DNA from: Prauserella marina
Lineage (GTDB): Bacteria > Actinomycetota > Actinomycetes > Mycobacteriales > Pseudonocardiaceae
DNA length: 64,000 nucleotides
NCBI RefSeq assembly: GCF_002240355.1
Contig: NZ_CP016353.1
Location: 1,910,501-1,974,500 of the forward strand
Reading direction: 5' to 3'
The notes under the pieces are model-generated. The model searched no databases, was not told where the DNA came from, and saw only the letters and a program-made list of their open reading frames with translations. This document shows positions 17,750 to 25,796 of the stretch, piece after piece (position 1 is the first letter of the stretch; each line of letters opens with the position of its first letter). The translations under genes were made by a program, and so were the position numbers.

Positions 17750-17913
17750 CCTGAGTGCGGATCTCGGCCGCCCGAACGCGGATCTCGCTTACCTGAATGC
17801 GGAAATCGCCCGCCCGAACGTAGATCTCGCTTACCCGAGTGCGGATCTCGCCTACCCGAACGCGGATCTCGCGCACCCGAGTGCGGGACTCGCGCACGGG
17901 CGCGGGACTCGCC
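17750..17913 (-). repeat. Right half of the 21-bp repeat array, inverted relative to the left half
   Basis: Seven to eight units of the type GAGTGCGGATCTCGC, with alternating GAGTG and GAACG cores, repeat exactly every 21 bases from about 17753 to 17899, with a shortened last unit. This is the reverse complement of the left-half unit, so the two halves could form one long imperfect hairpin with a loop of about 125 bases, or many small ones. Because 21 is a multiple of 3, this half is open in several frames and yields artificial seven-residue repeats. It ends six bases before the stop codon of the minus-strand lyase gene. The units abut without spacers, so it is not a CRISPR. Confidence 0.85.
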
Positions 17914-17918
17914 GAACG

Positions 17919-18860
17919 TCAGTCACCCGGCACGCCAACGGCACCGAGCCCCACGCTTTCCAGGATCTCACCAACGGCAAGGGTCTCCTCCGCCGTCAGG
18001 GCACCCAGCGGCCGGTTCGACAGCGGCGTGTCGATGATGCCCCGCAACGCCATCGCCGCCTTGAACGCACCCAGCGCCCCTGCCGTGAAACCGATCCTGC
18101 CGAGATCGGCGACCCCGATGATCGTGAACAGCTTCGCCAGTCTGTCCTGTTCGGACCGTGCTGTCTCGACGTCGCCCGCGAGCGCGGCGCGGTACAGCCG
18201 CACATAACCGTGCGGGTCCACATTGCCCAGTCCGGGAACGAGTCCGGCCGCCCCGAGGCCCATCGCCGTGTCGGCGAGCAGTTCCGAACCGGTCAGCGCG
18301 GGAAGCCCGGTCCGGCGAAGGATCTCCCGGAAACTCGTCAGATCACCGCTGGAGTCCTTGAGCGCCACCACGGTCTTGGATTCGGCCAGTTCGGTGACGA
18401 TGTCCGGAGTCAGTGCCGTCCCCACCGCACTGGGAATGTCGTAGGCGATCACCGGAACGTCGCTCGCGGCCTGCACGTACCGGAAGTGCGCGACGGTCTC
18501 GCCCGGATGTGGCCGCACATAGAACGGTGCCGTCACGACGACGGCGTCGGCGCCCGCCGCCGAAGCCTGCGCGACGTGCTCGGCGACCCTGCGGGTTCCG
18601 GTGTCGACGGCACCGGCCAGCACCGGCACGGCCCCCGCGACCGCGCCGGCCGTGACCTCGATGATCTCCTTGCGCTGCACGGTGTCCAGCAGCGCGACCT
18701 CTCCCGTCGAACCGCAGACGAACACTCCGTCCACACCGGCCGCGAGCTGGAATTCCACGAGCCGTTCGAGTGATCGCCTGTCCACGTCGCCGTGCTCGTC
18801 GAGCGGGGAGACGAGCGGCGGGATGACACCGCGCGGAGCGAGGTCCGTATCAGCGACCAC
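17919..18860 (-). CDS. NanA/DapA-family aldolase (putative N-acetylneuraminate lyase)
   Basis: 313 residues with the DapA/NAL (beta/alpha)8 fold. GSTGEVALL is the substrate-carboxylate loop, YDIPSAVG supplies the active Tyr, and ALKDSSGD the Schiff-base Lys. GLGNVDP and the general layout resemble corynebacterial NanA more than lysine-pathway DapA. Its GTG start lies 11 bases inside the end of the NanT-like permease gene, so the two are co-translated. With that partner, cleavage of sialic acid to N-acetylmannosamine and pyruvate is the best guess; another 2-keto-3-deoxy acid lyase activity remains possible. The gene ends next to the inverted repeat array. Confidence 0.75.
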   Translation of the reverse strand: MVADTDLAPRGVIPPLVSPLDEHGDVDRRSLERLVEFQLAAGVDGVFVCGSTGEVALLDTVQRKEIIEVTAGAVAGAVPVLAGAVDTGTRRVAEHVAQASAAGADAVVVTAPFYVRPHPGETVAHFRYVQAASDVPVIAYDIPSAVGTALTPDIVTELAESKTVVALKDSSGDLTSFREILRRTGLPALTGSELLADTAMGLGAAGLVPGLGNVDPHGYVRLYRAALAGDVETARSEQDRLAKLFTIIGVADLGRIGFTAGALGAFKAAMALRGIIDTPLSNRPLGALTAEETLAVGEILESVGLGAVGVPGD

Positions 18861-20295
18861 TGGTGGTTTTCCTTTCCTTCTGGACGAACGCGGGTGCGTC
18901 CGAGTCGATGTTGAGCGCGCGGCCGATCCGCGCGGGGAGGTCGAAGCCGATGATCAGGGCGACGACGACGGTGAGGGAACCGGCGAGCACCATGAGCGCG
19001 GTGCCGAGACTGCCGATGTCGTCGGCGATGGCCGCACCGGCCAACGGCGCGACCGCGCCGCCGAGCGCGCCGACGTTGTAGGAGAAGCCGAGCCCGGCGG
19101 CCCGTAGCCGGGTGGGGAAGTGGTCACCGATGTACTTGGGCAGCAGCCCCGAGATGCCTTGGCTCGTGGCCTGCATGGCGAACAGCAGCACCCACAGCAG
19201 TACGACGTTGCCCGCGGGAAGCAGGAAGGCGGGAAACACGAACGCCAGGGACACGAAGAGCCCGAGCACGTAGGTGCGGCGGGTGCCGAGCTTGTCGCCG
19301 ATGACCCCCGCGAGGCACGAGCCCGCAGCGTAGCCCAGCCCGGCCCAGGTGAGCGCCGTCGAGACTTGCCCGGCGTCGTAGCCGAGGTCGCTCTTGAGGT
19401 AGGTCGGCAGGAGCGACTGGATGGGCCACGAGTAGAGGAACGCGCAGAACACCGTGACCATGATCGCGATCATCACCGGCCACAACCGGCCGGCGAGTTG
19501 TACCGCGAAGGCGACGAAACACAGTACCGACAACGCGATCAGCCATGGCGTCGCGCCGCCGCCGGAGTTGGTGAAGATGAACACGAGTGCCGCGGACAGC
19601 AGGATCGCGAGCGCCGTGTTGGGCAGTCGTCGCCGTGCGGAGAACAGCATCGACGAGGTGGTGACGTCCTTGCGGCCCTCGACCTCTTCTTTCCACTCGG
19701 CGGCCTCCGGCAGCGCGCGGCGAAGGTAGAGGGCCAGCGCGATCGGCACGATTCCGATGTAGAACAGCCAGCGCCAGTTGGTGGCGGGAACGATGAGTTC
19801 GTAGGCGAGAGCGGCGAGCACGGTGCCGACCGGATAGGCGGAAAGCAGGAACCCGGTGGCCCTGTTGCGCATCGACTTCGGCCACGACTCCATGACGTAG
19901 GTCGCGCTCGACCCGTATTCGCCTGCCATGCCGAGCCCGACGACGGCACGGAAGATGAACAGCGACCAGTAGTCCCACGCGAAGCCGCACAGACCGCTGC
20001 CGACGGAGAAGGCGATGATCGCGATGATCATCGCGGGTTTGCGGCCGTAGCGGTCGGCGACGGCGCCGAGTACGAGACCGCCGAGCCAGCGGGAGACGAA
20101 CGCGGCGGAGACCAGCGTCGCCGCGGTGGTGAGATTGAGATCGAAGTCGTCGGCGATCTCGGTGAGGATGAGCGTGATGAGGATGAAGTCGAAGCCGTCG
20201 AGCAGGTAGCCCAGCCAGGCGGCGAAGAAGGCTTTGCGCTGCGCTCCGCTGAGTTGCCGGAACGACCCCGGTGTCTCCGGTGGCGACGATGCCAT
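18850..20295 (-). CDS. NanT-like sialate:H+ symporter (MFS, SHS family)
   Basis: 481 residues. The first half follows E. coli NanT closely by eye: AFFAAWLGYLLDGFDFILI, AADRYGRK-type motif A (GAVADRYGRKPAM), GMAGEYGSSATYVMESWPK and RNRATGFLLSAYPVG. Between the halves are two extra hydrophobic segments, giving about 14 helices, as in NanT. It should sit in the cytoplasmic membrane and import sialic acid or a related acid sugar with protons. It is the first gene of a two-gene unit with the lyase. The 20-base palindrome at 20322-20341 lies 27 bases upstream of its ATG, so it is probably repressed by the divergent GntR protein. Confidence 0.8.
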   Translation of the reverse strand: MASSPPETPGSFRQLSGAQRKAFFAAWLGYLLDGFDFILITLILTEIADDFDLNLTTAATLVSAAFVSRWLGGLVLGAVADRYGRKPAMIIAIIAFSVGSGLCGFAWDYWSLFIFRAVVGLGMAGEYGSSATYVMESWPKSMRNRATGFLLSAYPVGTVLAALAYELIVPATNWRWLFYIGIVPIALALYLRRALPEAAEWKEEVEGRKDVTTSSMLFSARRRLPNTALAILLSAALVFIFTNSGGGATPWLIALSVLCFVAFAVQLAGRLWPVMIAIMVTVFCAFLYSWPIQSLLPTYLKSDLGYDAGQVSTALTWAGLGYAAGSCLAGVIGDKLGTRRTYVLGLFVSLAFVFPAFLLPAGNVVLLWVLLFAMQATSQGISGLLPKYIGDHFPTRLRAAGLGFSYNVGALGGAVAPLAGAAIADDIGSLGTALMVLAGSLTVVVALIIGFDLPARIGRALNIDSDAPAFVQKERKTTSGR

Positions 20296-20321
20296 GTCTG
20301 AACCTCTCTCGCGGCTCTCAA

Positions 20322-20341
20322 GACATAGGATGTCCTATGTC
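20322..20341 (-). promoter_or_regulatory. GntR operator between nanT-like and gntR genes
   Basis: GACATAGGA-TG-TCCTATGTC is a perfect inverted repeat with 9-base arms. It is AT-rich against a GC-rich background. It lies between the divergent permease gene and the FadR-type regulator gene, 27 bases from the permease start and about 120 bases from the regulator start. Binding by that regulator is inferred. Confidence 0.75.
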
Positions 20342-20444
20342 AGCGGGTACCGTAGCCCTCCGCCGGGCGGGACGCAAGCATCGGTCGCGGGCCGTCGACC
20401 AAGCAGGTCGTTCGCCTTCACGGGGTCACCGGCGCCGCTGCATC

Positions 20445-20450
20445 TAGACT
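20445..20450 (+). promoter_or_regulatory. Candidate -10 box (TAGACT) of the leaderless gntR gene
   Basis: TAGACT is followed by 8 bases and then the GTG at 20459. No Shine-Dalgarno precedes the GTG. This supports 20459 as the true start, although the frame stays open far upstream. Confidence 0.45.
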
Positions 20451-20458
20451 TCCTCGGT

Positions 20459-21187
20459 GTGAGTACCTCGGCGAGTGGGCGGCAGGCAGGCGCGCGTGCC
20501 AACCAGCGCGCCCTCCAGGAGACGATCAAGCGGCTCATCGTCGAGAGGGGCCTGGTACCCGGATCGCCACTTCCCACCGAGTTCGAGCTCATGGACGAAC
20601 TCGCCGTGAGCAGGCATCCGCTGCGCGAGGCGATGAAGGCGCTCGAAGCGGTCGGCATCGTCGACATCCGGCATGGTTACGGAACCTACGTCGGCTCGGT
20701 TCCGTTGTCGGCGCTCGAGGCCGGTCTCGCTTTCCGCAGCGCGCTGTCCGTGCGCGGCGACCACGCCGACATCCGGCACCTGCTCGAAGTCAGGGAGGTG
20801 CTGGAAACCGGTCTCGTCGGCAAGGTGCTCGGTGTCTACGACCTGCTCGACTTCGCCGCGCTCGACGAGGCCGTCACCGAGATGGAGCGGGCGGCCTCGC
20901 GGGATCGTTACGCGCCGGAGCAGGACTGGCGCTTCCACGAGGCACTGTATCGCCCGCTCGGCAACGATCTGGTGCTCGATCTGCTTGAGGTCTTCTGGAA
21001 GGTGTTCCGCACGATCGACCCGCAGATCCCGCACGTCGCAGACACTCCCGCCGTGACGGCGCAGTGGCACAGGGCGATCCTGGAAGCGTTGCGTGCCAAG
21101 GACGAACCCGCGCTGCGAGCGGCGATGGACGAGCACTTCCGCGGTATCCGCGCCAGGGTGACGACCGGCGCCGAAGCGGCGGGCTGA
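20459..21187 (+). CDS. GntR/FadR-family transcriptional regulator
   Basis: 242 residues. The N-terminal winged helix has LIVERGLVPGSPLPTEFELMDELAVSRHPLREAMKALEAVGIVDIRHGYGTYVG, the GntR signature. The rest is an all-helical FadR/FCD-type ligand domain with candidate metal-site residues (D and H in DWRFHEALY, WHRAILEAL, DEHFRGIRARV). Such domains bind organic acids or sugar acids. It is divergent from the permease-lyase pair and is the obvious candidate to act at the 20322-20341 palindrome. The effector is unknown; a sialic-acid derivative would fit the context. Confidence 0.88.
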   Translation: MSTSASGRQAGARANQRALQETIKRLIVERGLVPGSPLPTEFELMDELAVSRHPLREAMKALEAVGIVDIRHGYGTYVGSVPLSALEAGLAFRSALSVRGDHADIRHLLEVREVLETGLVGKVLGVYDLLDFAALDEAVTEMERAASRDRYAPEQDWRFHEALYRPLGNDLVLDLLEVFWKVFRTIDPQIPHVADTPAVTAQWHRAILEALRAKDEPALRAAMDEHFRGIRARVTTGAEAAG

Positions 21188-21297
21188 GCGCGAGCGGAAT
21201 GTTTCCGCCGGTGCCGCGTTCCCCGCGGTAAACGGCTCGATTTTTGTCGGTGGGCCGTGGCAGTGTGCAAACCGTGGGCGGTGACGTGGACGACGTG

Positions 21298-22212
21298 ATG
21301 GTGGAGGCCAAGGCGCTGGTCAAGCGTTTCGGTGAATTCGAGGCCGTGCGCGGCGTCGACGTGCACGTACGGCGAGGTGAGGCGTTCGGGTTCCTCGGCC
21401 CCAACGGGGCCGGTAAATCCTCGACCATGCGCATGATCGCCGCCGTGTCACCGCGTTCAGACGGCGAGCTGAGGGTGCTCGGGATGGACCCCGATCGCGA
21501 CGGTCCGCGCATCAGGGCGCGGCTTGGTGTCGTGCCGCAACAGGACAACCTCGACACCGAGTTGACCGCGCGGCAGAACCTGCATGTCTACGGCCGCTAC
21601 TTCGGGCTGTCGCGAGCGCAGGTCAGGGCGCGGGCAGACGAACTGCTCGACTTCGCCCAGCTGAGCGAGCGCGCCGACGACGAGGTGGAACCCCTTTCCG
21701 GCGGGATGAAGCGGCGGCTCACCATCGCGAGGTCGCTGGTCAACGATCCCGAGCTGCTGTTGCTCGACGAACCGACGACGGGGCTCGACCCGCAGGCGCG
21801 GCACCTGTTGTGGGACCGGCTGTTCCGGCTCAAGACGACCGGGGTCACGCTCATCATCACGACTCATTACATGGACGAGGCAGAGCAGCTCTGCGACCGT
21901 CTGGTCGTCATGGACGACGGCAAAATCGTCGCGGAGGGCTCGCCGGCGGAGCTGATCGCGAGGTACTCCACGAGGGAGGTGCTGGAGCTGCGGTTCCCTC
22001 CCGGCGAGCAGGAGGCGGCGATACCGACCGTCGAAGACCTCGGCGAGCGGATCGAGGTGCTTCCCGACCGGCTGCTCGTCTACACCGGCGTGGGGGAGTC
22101 CGCGCTGGAGCAGGCGCACACGAGGGGAGTGCGCCCGCTGTCGAGCCTGGTCCGGCGCAGCACTCTCGAAGACGTCTTTCTGCGGCTGACCGGCCGGACG
22201 CTGGTGGAGTGA
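21298..22212 (+). CDS. ABC transporter ATP-binding protein (ABC-2 exporter)
   Basis: 304 residues from ATG 21298; in-frame GTGs at 21274 and 21295 are also possible and no start has a strong ribosome site. Walker A is GPNGAGKSS, the Q-loop VPQQDN, the signature LSGGMKRRL, Walker B LLLLDEPTTGLD and the H-loop TTHYMDEAEQL. About 80 extra C-terminal residues follow, as in DrrA/NodI-type exporters. It energises the two permeases encoded directly downstream (ATGA and GTGA overlaps). The exported substrate is unknown: drug, lipid or polysaccharide are all typical of the family. Confidence 0.92.
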   Translation: MVEAKALVKRFGEFEAVRGVDVHVRRGEAFGFLGPNGAGKSSTMRMIAAVSPRSDGELRVLGMDPDRDGPRIRARLGVVPQQDNLDTELTARQNLHVYGRYFGLSRAQVRARADELLDFAQLSERADDEVEPLSGGMKRRLTIARSLVNDPELLLLDEPTTGLDPQARHLLWDRLFRLKTTGVTLIITTHYMDEAEQLCDRLVVMDDGKIVAEGSPAELIARYSTREVLELRFPPGEQEAAIPTVEDLGERIEVLPDRLLVYTGVGESALEQAHTRGVRPLSSLVRRSTLEDVFLRLTGRTLVE

Positions 22213-23015
22213 TGACGGTCGTATCCACCGGCAAGGTCGTCGGCTCGTGGCGCGCGGCCTGGCTGAGAGTCGAAGGGCACTGGACCTGGTACCGCCGTTA
22301 CTGGAAGTCCAATCTGTACTCATCGGGCCTCCAGCCGCTGCTTTTCCTCGCCGCGATGGGCATCGGTTTCGGTTCGCAGGTCGAGCCGGGGCCCGCGACG
22401 GGAGGACTGTCCTATCTGCACTACGTCGCGCCCGCGCTGCTCGTCGCGGGAGCAGTGCAGAACGCCATCGGCGAGGCCAGTTTTCCCGTGCTGTCGGGAT
22501 TCAAGTGGCAGAAGGACTTCTTCGCGGTGACGGCCACCCCGGTCACCGCGGGACAGTTGCTCGGAGGGCAGCTCATCTGGGTCGCGCTCCGGCTGCTGAT
22601 CGCGAGTGTGGTCTACGCGCTCGTCGCCGGTCTTTTCGGGGCATGGCTGGGGTTGGGAGTACTCGTCGCGGTGCTCGTGGCCATCGCGACCGGCCTCGCC
22701 TGCGCCGTGCCGATGATGGCTATCGCGGCGACGACCTACGACGAGGGTACGCGATTCACGTCGATCTTCCGGTTCCTCGTGATGCCGATGATCCTGTTCG
22801 CGGGCACCTTCTTCCCCATCGCTCAGATACCGGCCGGGTTGCGCTGGCTGGCCTGGATTTCCCCGCTGTGGCACGGTAATGAGCTCGCTCGCGGGAGCGC
22901 GCTCGGTGGCCTCGGCTTCCCGCAGGCGCTCGGGCATCTGGCCTATCTCGCGGCGCTGTTCACGGTGAGCTGGGTATTGGCGAGGCATTACTTCTACAAG
23001 CGGCTGGTGGTGTGA
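22212..23015 (+). CDS. ABC-2 type permease, first subunit
   Basis: 267 residues with about six membrane segments (LQPLLFLAAMGIGFG, YVAPALLVAGAVQNA, ALRLLIASVVYALVAGLFGAWLGLGVLVAVLVAIATGLACAVPMMAIA, FLVMPMILFAGTFFPI, LGHLAYLAALFTVSWVLA). The ATG overlaps the stop of the ATPase gene. It resembles NodJ/DrrB exporter subunits. With the next gene, which encodes a second, different permease of the same class, it suggests a heterodimeric membrane channel. Confidence 0.88.
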   Translation: MTVVSTGKVVGSWRAAWLRVEGHWTWYRRYWKSNLYSSGLQPLLFLAAMGIGFGSQVEPGPATGGLSYLHYVAPALLVAGAVQNAIGEASFPVLSGFKWQKDFFAVTATPVTAGQLLGGQLIWVALRLLIASVVYALVAGLFGAWLGLGVLVAVLVAIATGLACAVPMMAIAATTYDEGTRFTSIFRFLVMPMILFAGTFFPIAQIPAGLRWLAWISPLWHGNELARGSALGGLGFPQALGHLAYLAALFTVSWVLARHYFYKRLVV

Positions 23016-23845
23016 CCGTGGTTGATCGCACCTCACCTCGGCGTGGTGGACTGCTGCTGCGCGTATTGCCGCCCGCGTTGTACGCGGGAAGGGCCAGCGC
23101 GCTCATCGAGCGCTCGGTGCTGGCCTACTCGCGTGCGTGGCTGGTCTTCCTGTCCGGTGTCTTCGAGCCGCTCTTCTACCTGGTTGCCTTCCAGATCGGG
23201 TTCGGAAAGCTGGTCGGCGATGTCGTCGGTCCCGGTGGCGAGACCATCAGCTATGTCGCGTTCGTGGCACCGGCTTTGCTGGCCGCCTCGGCCATGAACG
23301 GGGCGGTGTTCGACTCGACGTTCGGGGTCTTCTTCAAATACCGCTACCAGAAGACCTACGACGCGATGCTGGCGACGCCGGTCGGGCCGCTGGACATCGC
23401 GCTGGGCGAGATCGGCTGGGCAGTGCTCAGGGGTGGCCTTTACGCGCTGTCCTTCCTCGGCGTGATGGGTGCGATGGGGCTGGTGGTCACGCCGTGGGCG
23501 GTGCTGCTGGTACCGGCCGCGCTGCTGGTCTCGTTCGCCTTCGCCGCCGTCGGCATGGCTTGCGCGACGTTCTTGCGCTCCACGTCGCAATTCGACTTCA
23601 TCCAGCTCGCCGTCATGCCGATGTTCTTGTTCTCAACGACCTTCTTCCCGCTGTCGGTCTATCCCGACGCCCTGCAATACGTCGTGCAATGCGTCCCGCT
23701 GTACCACGGAGTCGAATTGATGCGCGGTCTTTCCACCGGTGTGCTCGATCCCAGCATGATCGGGCACGTCGCGTATCTGCTCGTCATGGCCTGCGTCGGT
23801 GTCTGGGCCGCTTCCCGCAGGCTGGCCGGGCTGCTGCTGACCTGA
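23012..23845 (+). CDS. ABC-2 type permease, second subunit
   Basis: 277 residues with six predicted membrane segments. Its layout is similar to that of the preceding permease (YVAFVAPALLAASAMNGAVFDSTFGVFFK, QLAVMPMFLFSTTFFPLSVYP, LYHGVELMRGLS). The GTG overlaps the previous stop. The last 213 bases (23633-23845) are also covered, antisense, by the open C-terminus of the convergent subtilase gene. The permease end (WAASRRLAGLLLT) looks normal for the family, so this frame is the trusted one in the overlap. Confidence 0.9.
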   Translation: MTVVDRTSPRRGGLLLRVLPPALYAGRASALIERSVLAYSRAWLVFLSGVFEPLFYLVAFQIGFGKLVGDVVGPGGETISYVAFVAPALLAASAMNGAVFDSTFGVFFKYRYQKTYDAMLATPVGPLDIALGEIGWAVLRGGLYALSFLGVMGAMGLVVTPWAVLLVPAALLVSFAFAAVGMACATFLRSTSQFDFIQLAVMPMFLFSTTFFPLSVYPDALQYVVQCVPLYHGVELMRGLSTGVLDPSMIGHVAYLLVMACVGVWAASRRLAGLLLT

Positions 23846-25261
23846 CACCGCGGCGAGCGCGTCGACCATGCCGCGACCGTAGAAGCCGTTGTAGCCCTCA
23901 TAACCGGAGCAATAGGCGTCCTGCGTGCCGTTGCCGGTGAGGTCGTAGTCGTCGGGGCAGGCAACTGGAGTCGCCGCCGCGGCCAGCGCGGTGCGCAACC
24001 GCTCGGGGGTCGCCTCCCCGTCGCGCGCCGCCAGCAGCGCGGCGATACCCGTCACGTGCGGCGCCGCCATCGAGGTCCCGCACAGCGACGCGTAGCCGCC
24101 GGGCACCGTGGACAGCACGCATCGCCCGCTGTCGCCACCCGGCGCGGTCAGATCGACGACGCCGAGCCCGTAGGAGCTGTATCCGGTCTTGAGCCCGTCC
24201 TTGTCGACGGCGGAGACGGTGACGCTGCCGCGCAGGCCGGCGGGCAGAGCCTCGCAGCCCCCCTGCTGCGCGGAGGAGGGCGGCGACGCGGGCGAGGGGG
24301 TGAGGTTTACGGCATCGTTGGTCGCCGCGGCGACGGTGAGCGTTCCCTCGGTCTCCGCGTAGTCGGCTGCTCTGGTGATGGCTTCCCTGACGACCCCGAA
24401 GCCCTCGGTCGGCGTGCACGACGGCGTGCCGGGGGTGACGAAGTAACTGTTGTTGGTCACGGTCATGCCGTGTCGCGCGGCCCACATGAGTCCGCAGACG
24501 GCGGCCTCGGGGTCGACGTAGCCGCGGTCGTCGACGACCTTGACCGAGGCCAGCCGGACGCCGGGAGCCACGCCGGTGATGCCCTTGCCGTTGTCGGCGG
24601 CGGCGACGATGCCCGCGACGTGTGTGCCGTGTGCCGATCCGGTGGGTTCCCATGCGGCGCGCCGGGTCTCCGGAGCGCCGGAGAGGCAACCAGCCGACAG
24701 GGTGGGGTCGACCGCGTTCGCGAGATCGGGATGGCTGGCGTCGATTCCCGAATCGAGTACCCCGACCACCACGTCGCGGTCGCCTCGCTCGACGGACCTG
24801 GCGAGGTCGGCGCTGATCGCGCGCATGTCCCACTGCTCGCCGGTCCTGTCGGGGGAGGGCGGATCGGTTGCCCCACCGCCATCCGAGGAGGGAAGAGGGT
24901 CGGTGATCACGGGATCCGCCGGACCCTCAGCTGTGCTCGCCTGCTGCTCGACCAGACGCTGTCCTTGCGCGCTGAACACCCGGTCCCGCCCGAACCGTTC
25001 GGCGAAGGCCGGGCTGCCAGCAGTGGCGACGGCGACGGCGATCTCCGGGTAGTACACGGTCGTGCGACCGCACGCGGTGGCGATCCGGTCGTTCGCCACG
25101 CCCGTGCTCGTACCGGTGTCGAAGAGCACGATGTAGCGGATCGCGGCCCCCGAATCAGCACATTCGGTAACCTCGGCCGCGGCGGTGCCGCCACCGGCGC
25201 CCACCAGGCCGGTGAGCACGAGCGCGGCGCAGGTGAGCAGCGCATTCCCACGCGTGAGCAC
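23633..25261 (-). CDS. Secreted S8 (subtilisin-like) serine peptidase with unusual C-terminal extension
   Basis: 542 residues from the GTG at 25261, which follows a GGAGG ribosome site. A signal peptide (LTRGNALLTCAALVLTGLVGAGGGTAAAE) precedes an inhibitor-like prodomain, then the subtilase domain with catalytic Asp in GVLDSGIDASHPDL, His in SAHGTHVAGI and Ser in CGTSMAAPHVTG. The domain ends at about GRGMVDALAAVSG. The frame then continues for about 70 residues rich in Gln, Asp and His, antisense to the end of the upstream permease gene, before meeting a stop at 23633. That tail resembles no family. Either it is real, with a 213-bp tail-to-tail overlap, or an original stop was lost. Confidence 0.85.
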   Translation of the reverse strand: MLTRGNALLTCAALVLTGLVGAGGGTAAAEVTECADSGAAIRYIVLFDTGTSTGVANDRIATACGRTTVYYPEIAVAVATAGSPAFAERFGRDRVFSAQGQRLVEQQASTAEGPADPVITDPLPSSDGGGATDPPSPDRTGEQWDMRAISADLARSVERGDRDVVVGVLDSGIDASHPDLANAVDPTLSAGCLSGAPETRRAAWEPTGSAHGTHVAGIVAAADNGKGITGVAPGVRLASVKVVDDRGYVDPEAAVCGLMWAARHGMTVTNNSYFVTPGTPSCTPTEGFGVVREAITRAADYAETEGTLTVAAATNDAVNLTPSPASPPSSAQQGGCEALPAGLRGSVTVSAVDKDGLKTGYSSYGLGVVDLTAPGGDSGRCVLSTVPGGYASLCGTSMAAPHVTGIAALLAARDGEATPERLRTALAAAATPVACPDDYDLTGNGTQDAYCSGYEGYNGFYGRGMVDALAAVSGQQQPGQPAGSGPDTDAGHDEQIRDVPDHAGIEHTGGKTAHQFDSVVQRDALHDVLQGVGIDRQREEGR

Positions 25262-25796
25262 ACGACCTCCGTCAGCCGTCGGCGCTGGTTCTTTCCCCCG
25301 ACTCCGAAGCGCACGGTAACGAGCCGGTGTTGGCCGGACAAGCGGTTGGCGAAAGTTCCCCCGGCTGGTGCTTTGACCACAAGGCGGCAGCGGCGGAGCC
25401 GTCATGTGGGATACTGGGTGACGGTTGTCGAGCGGGCGTCACCATCGAAAGGGTGGTGGCGGAAGTTCGGCAGCCCGGTGACGTGCTGAAAGGACTCCGG
25501 TCGTCGCCGCCGCACGAACCACGTGCCGGGCGGCTCGACGACGAGGGAGGCGCCAAGGCGCCCGAGTCAGGTCGGTATGTCGCCGCGGGACCCGCTACTG
25601 GTGGCTTGCCGGGTACACCCGGTTGCTCAGTGGCATGAGAGGCAAGGATTCCCGTCGTCGGTGACCCCATCTGCGGCGGTACAAAACAGGAAATGGTCCC
25701 TGTGCGGCCGCGTCCTGCCAACCACGGTTCCGGCTACGAGGCAAGTTTCTCGGCCGGGTCCGGAGGGGCAGACGCGCCCGGGGGCGGAGGAGACAT
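25262..25796 (+). other. 535-bp region between the subtilase and rne; probable long rne leader
   Basis: No gene was recognised. Several small self-complementary elements are present, such as GGCGCC-AA-GGCGCC and CCGGGT-AC-ACCCGG (around 25612), and ACAGG-N8-CCTGT shortly before the gene, but no known riboswitch. The rne ribosome site GGAGGA ends 6 bases before its ATG. Part of the region must carry the promoters of the divergent subtilase and of rne. A long 5' leader would match the autoregulated RNase E leader known in E. coli, but that is analogy only. Confidence 0.4.

Noticed and set aside
17471-17913. CRISPR array
   Set aside because: Units are contiguous without unique spacers, vary internally, are inverted between halves, and no cas gene is present.
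17289-18773. Plus-strand frame through the repeat array encoding seven-residue repeats (NADLAYP-like)
   Set aside because: The 21-base period is a multiple of three and creates artificial peptide repeats in several frames. The frame also runs antisense to the NanA-like gene, which is well conserved.
25327-25638. 103-codon plus-strand frame upstream of rne
   Set aside because: It lacks a ribosome site, hydrophobic or domain features, and lies in the likely rne leader, antisense to the start of the subtilase upstream region.
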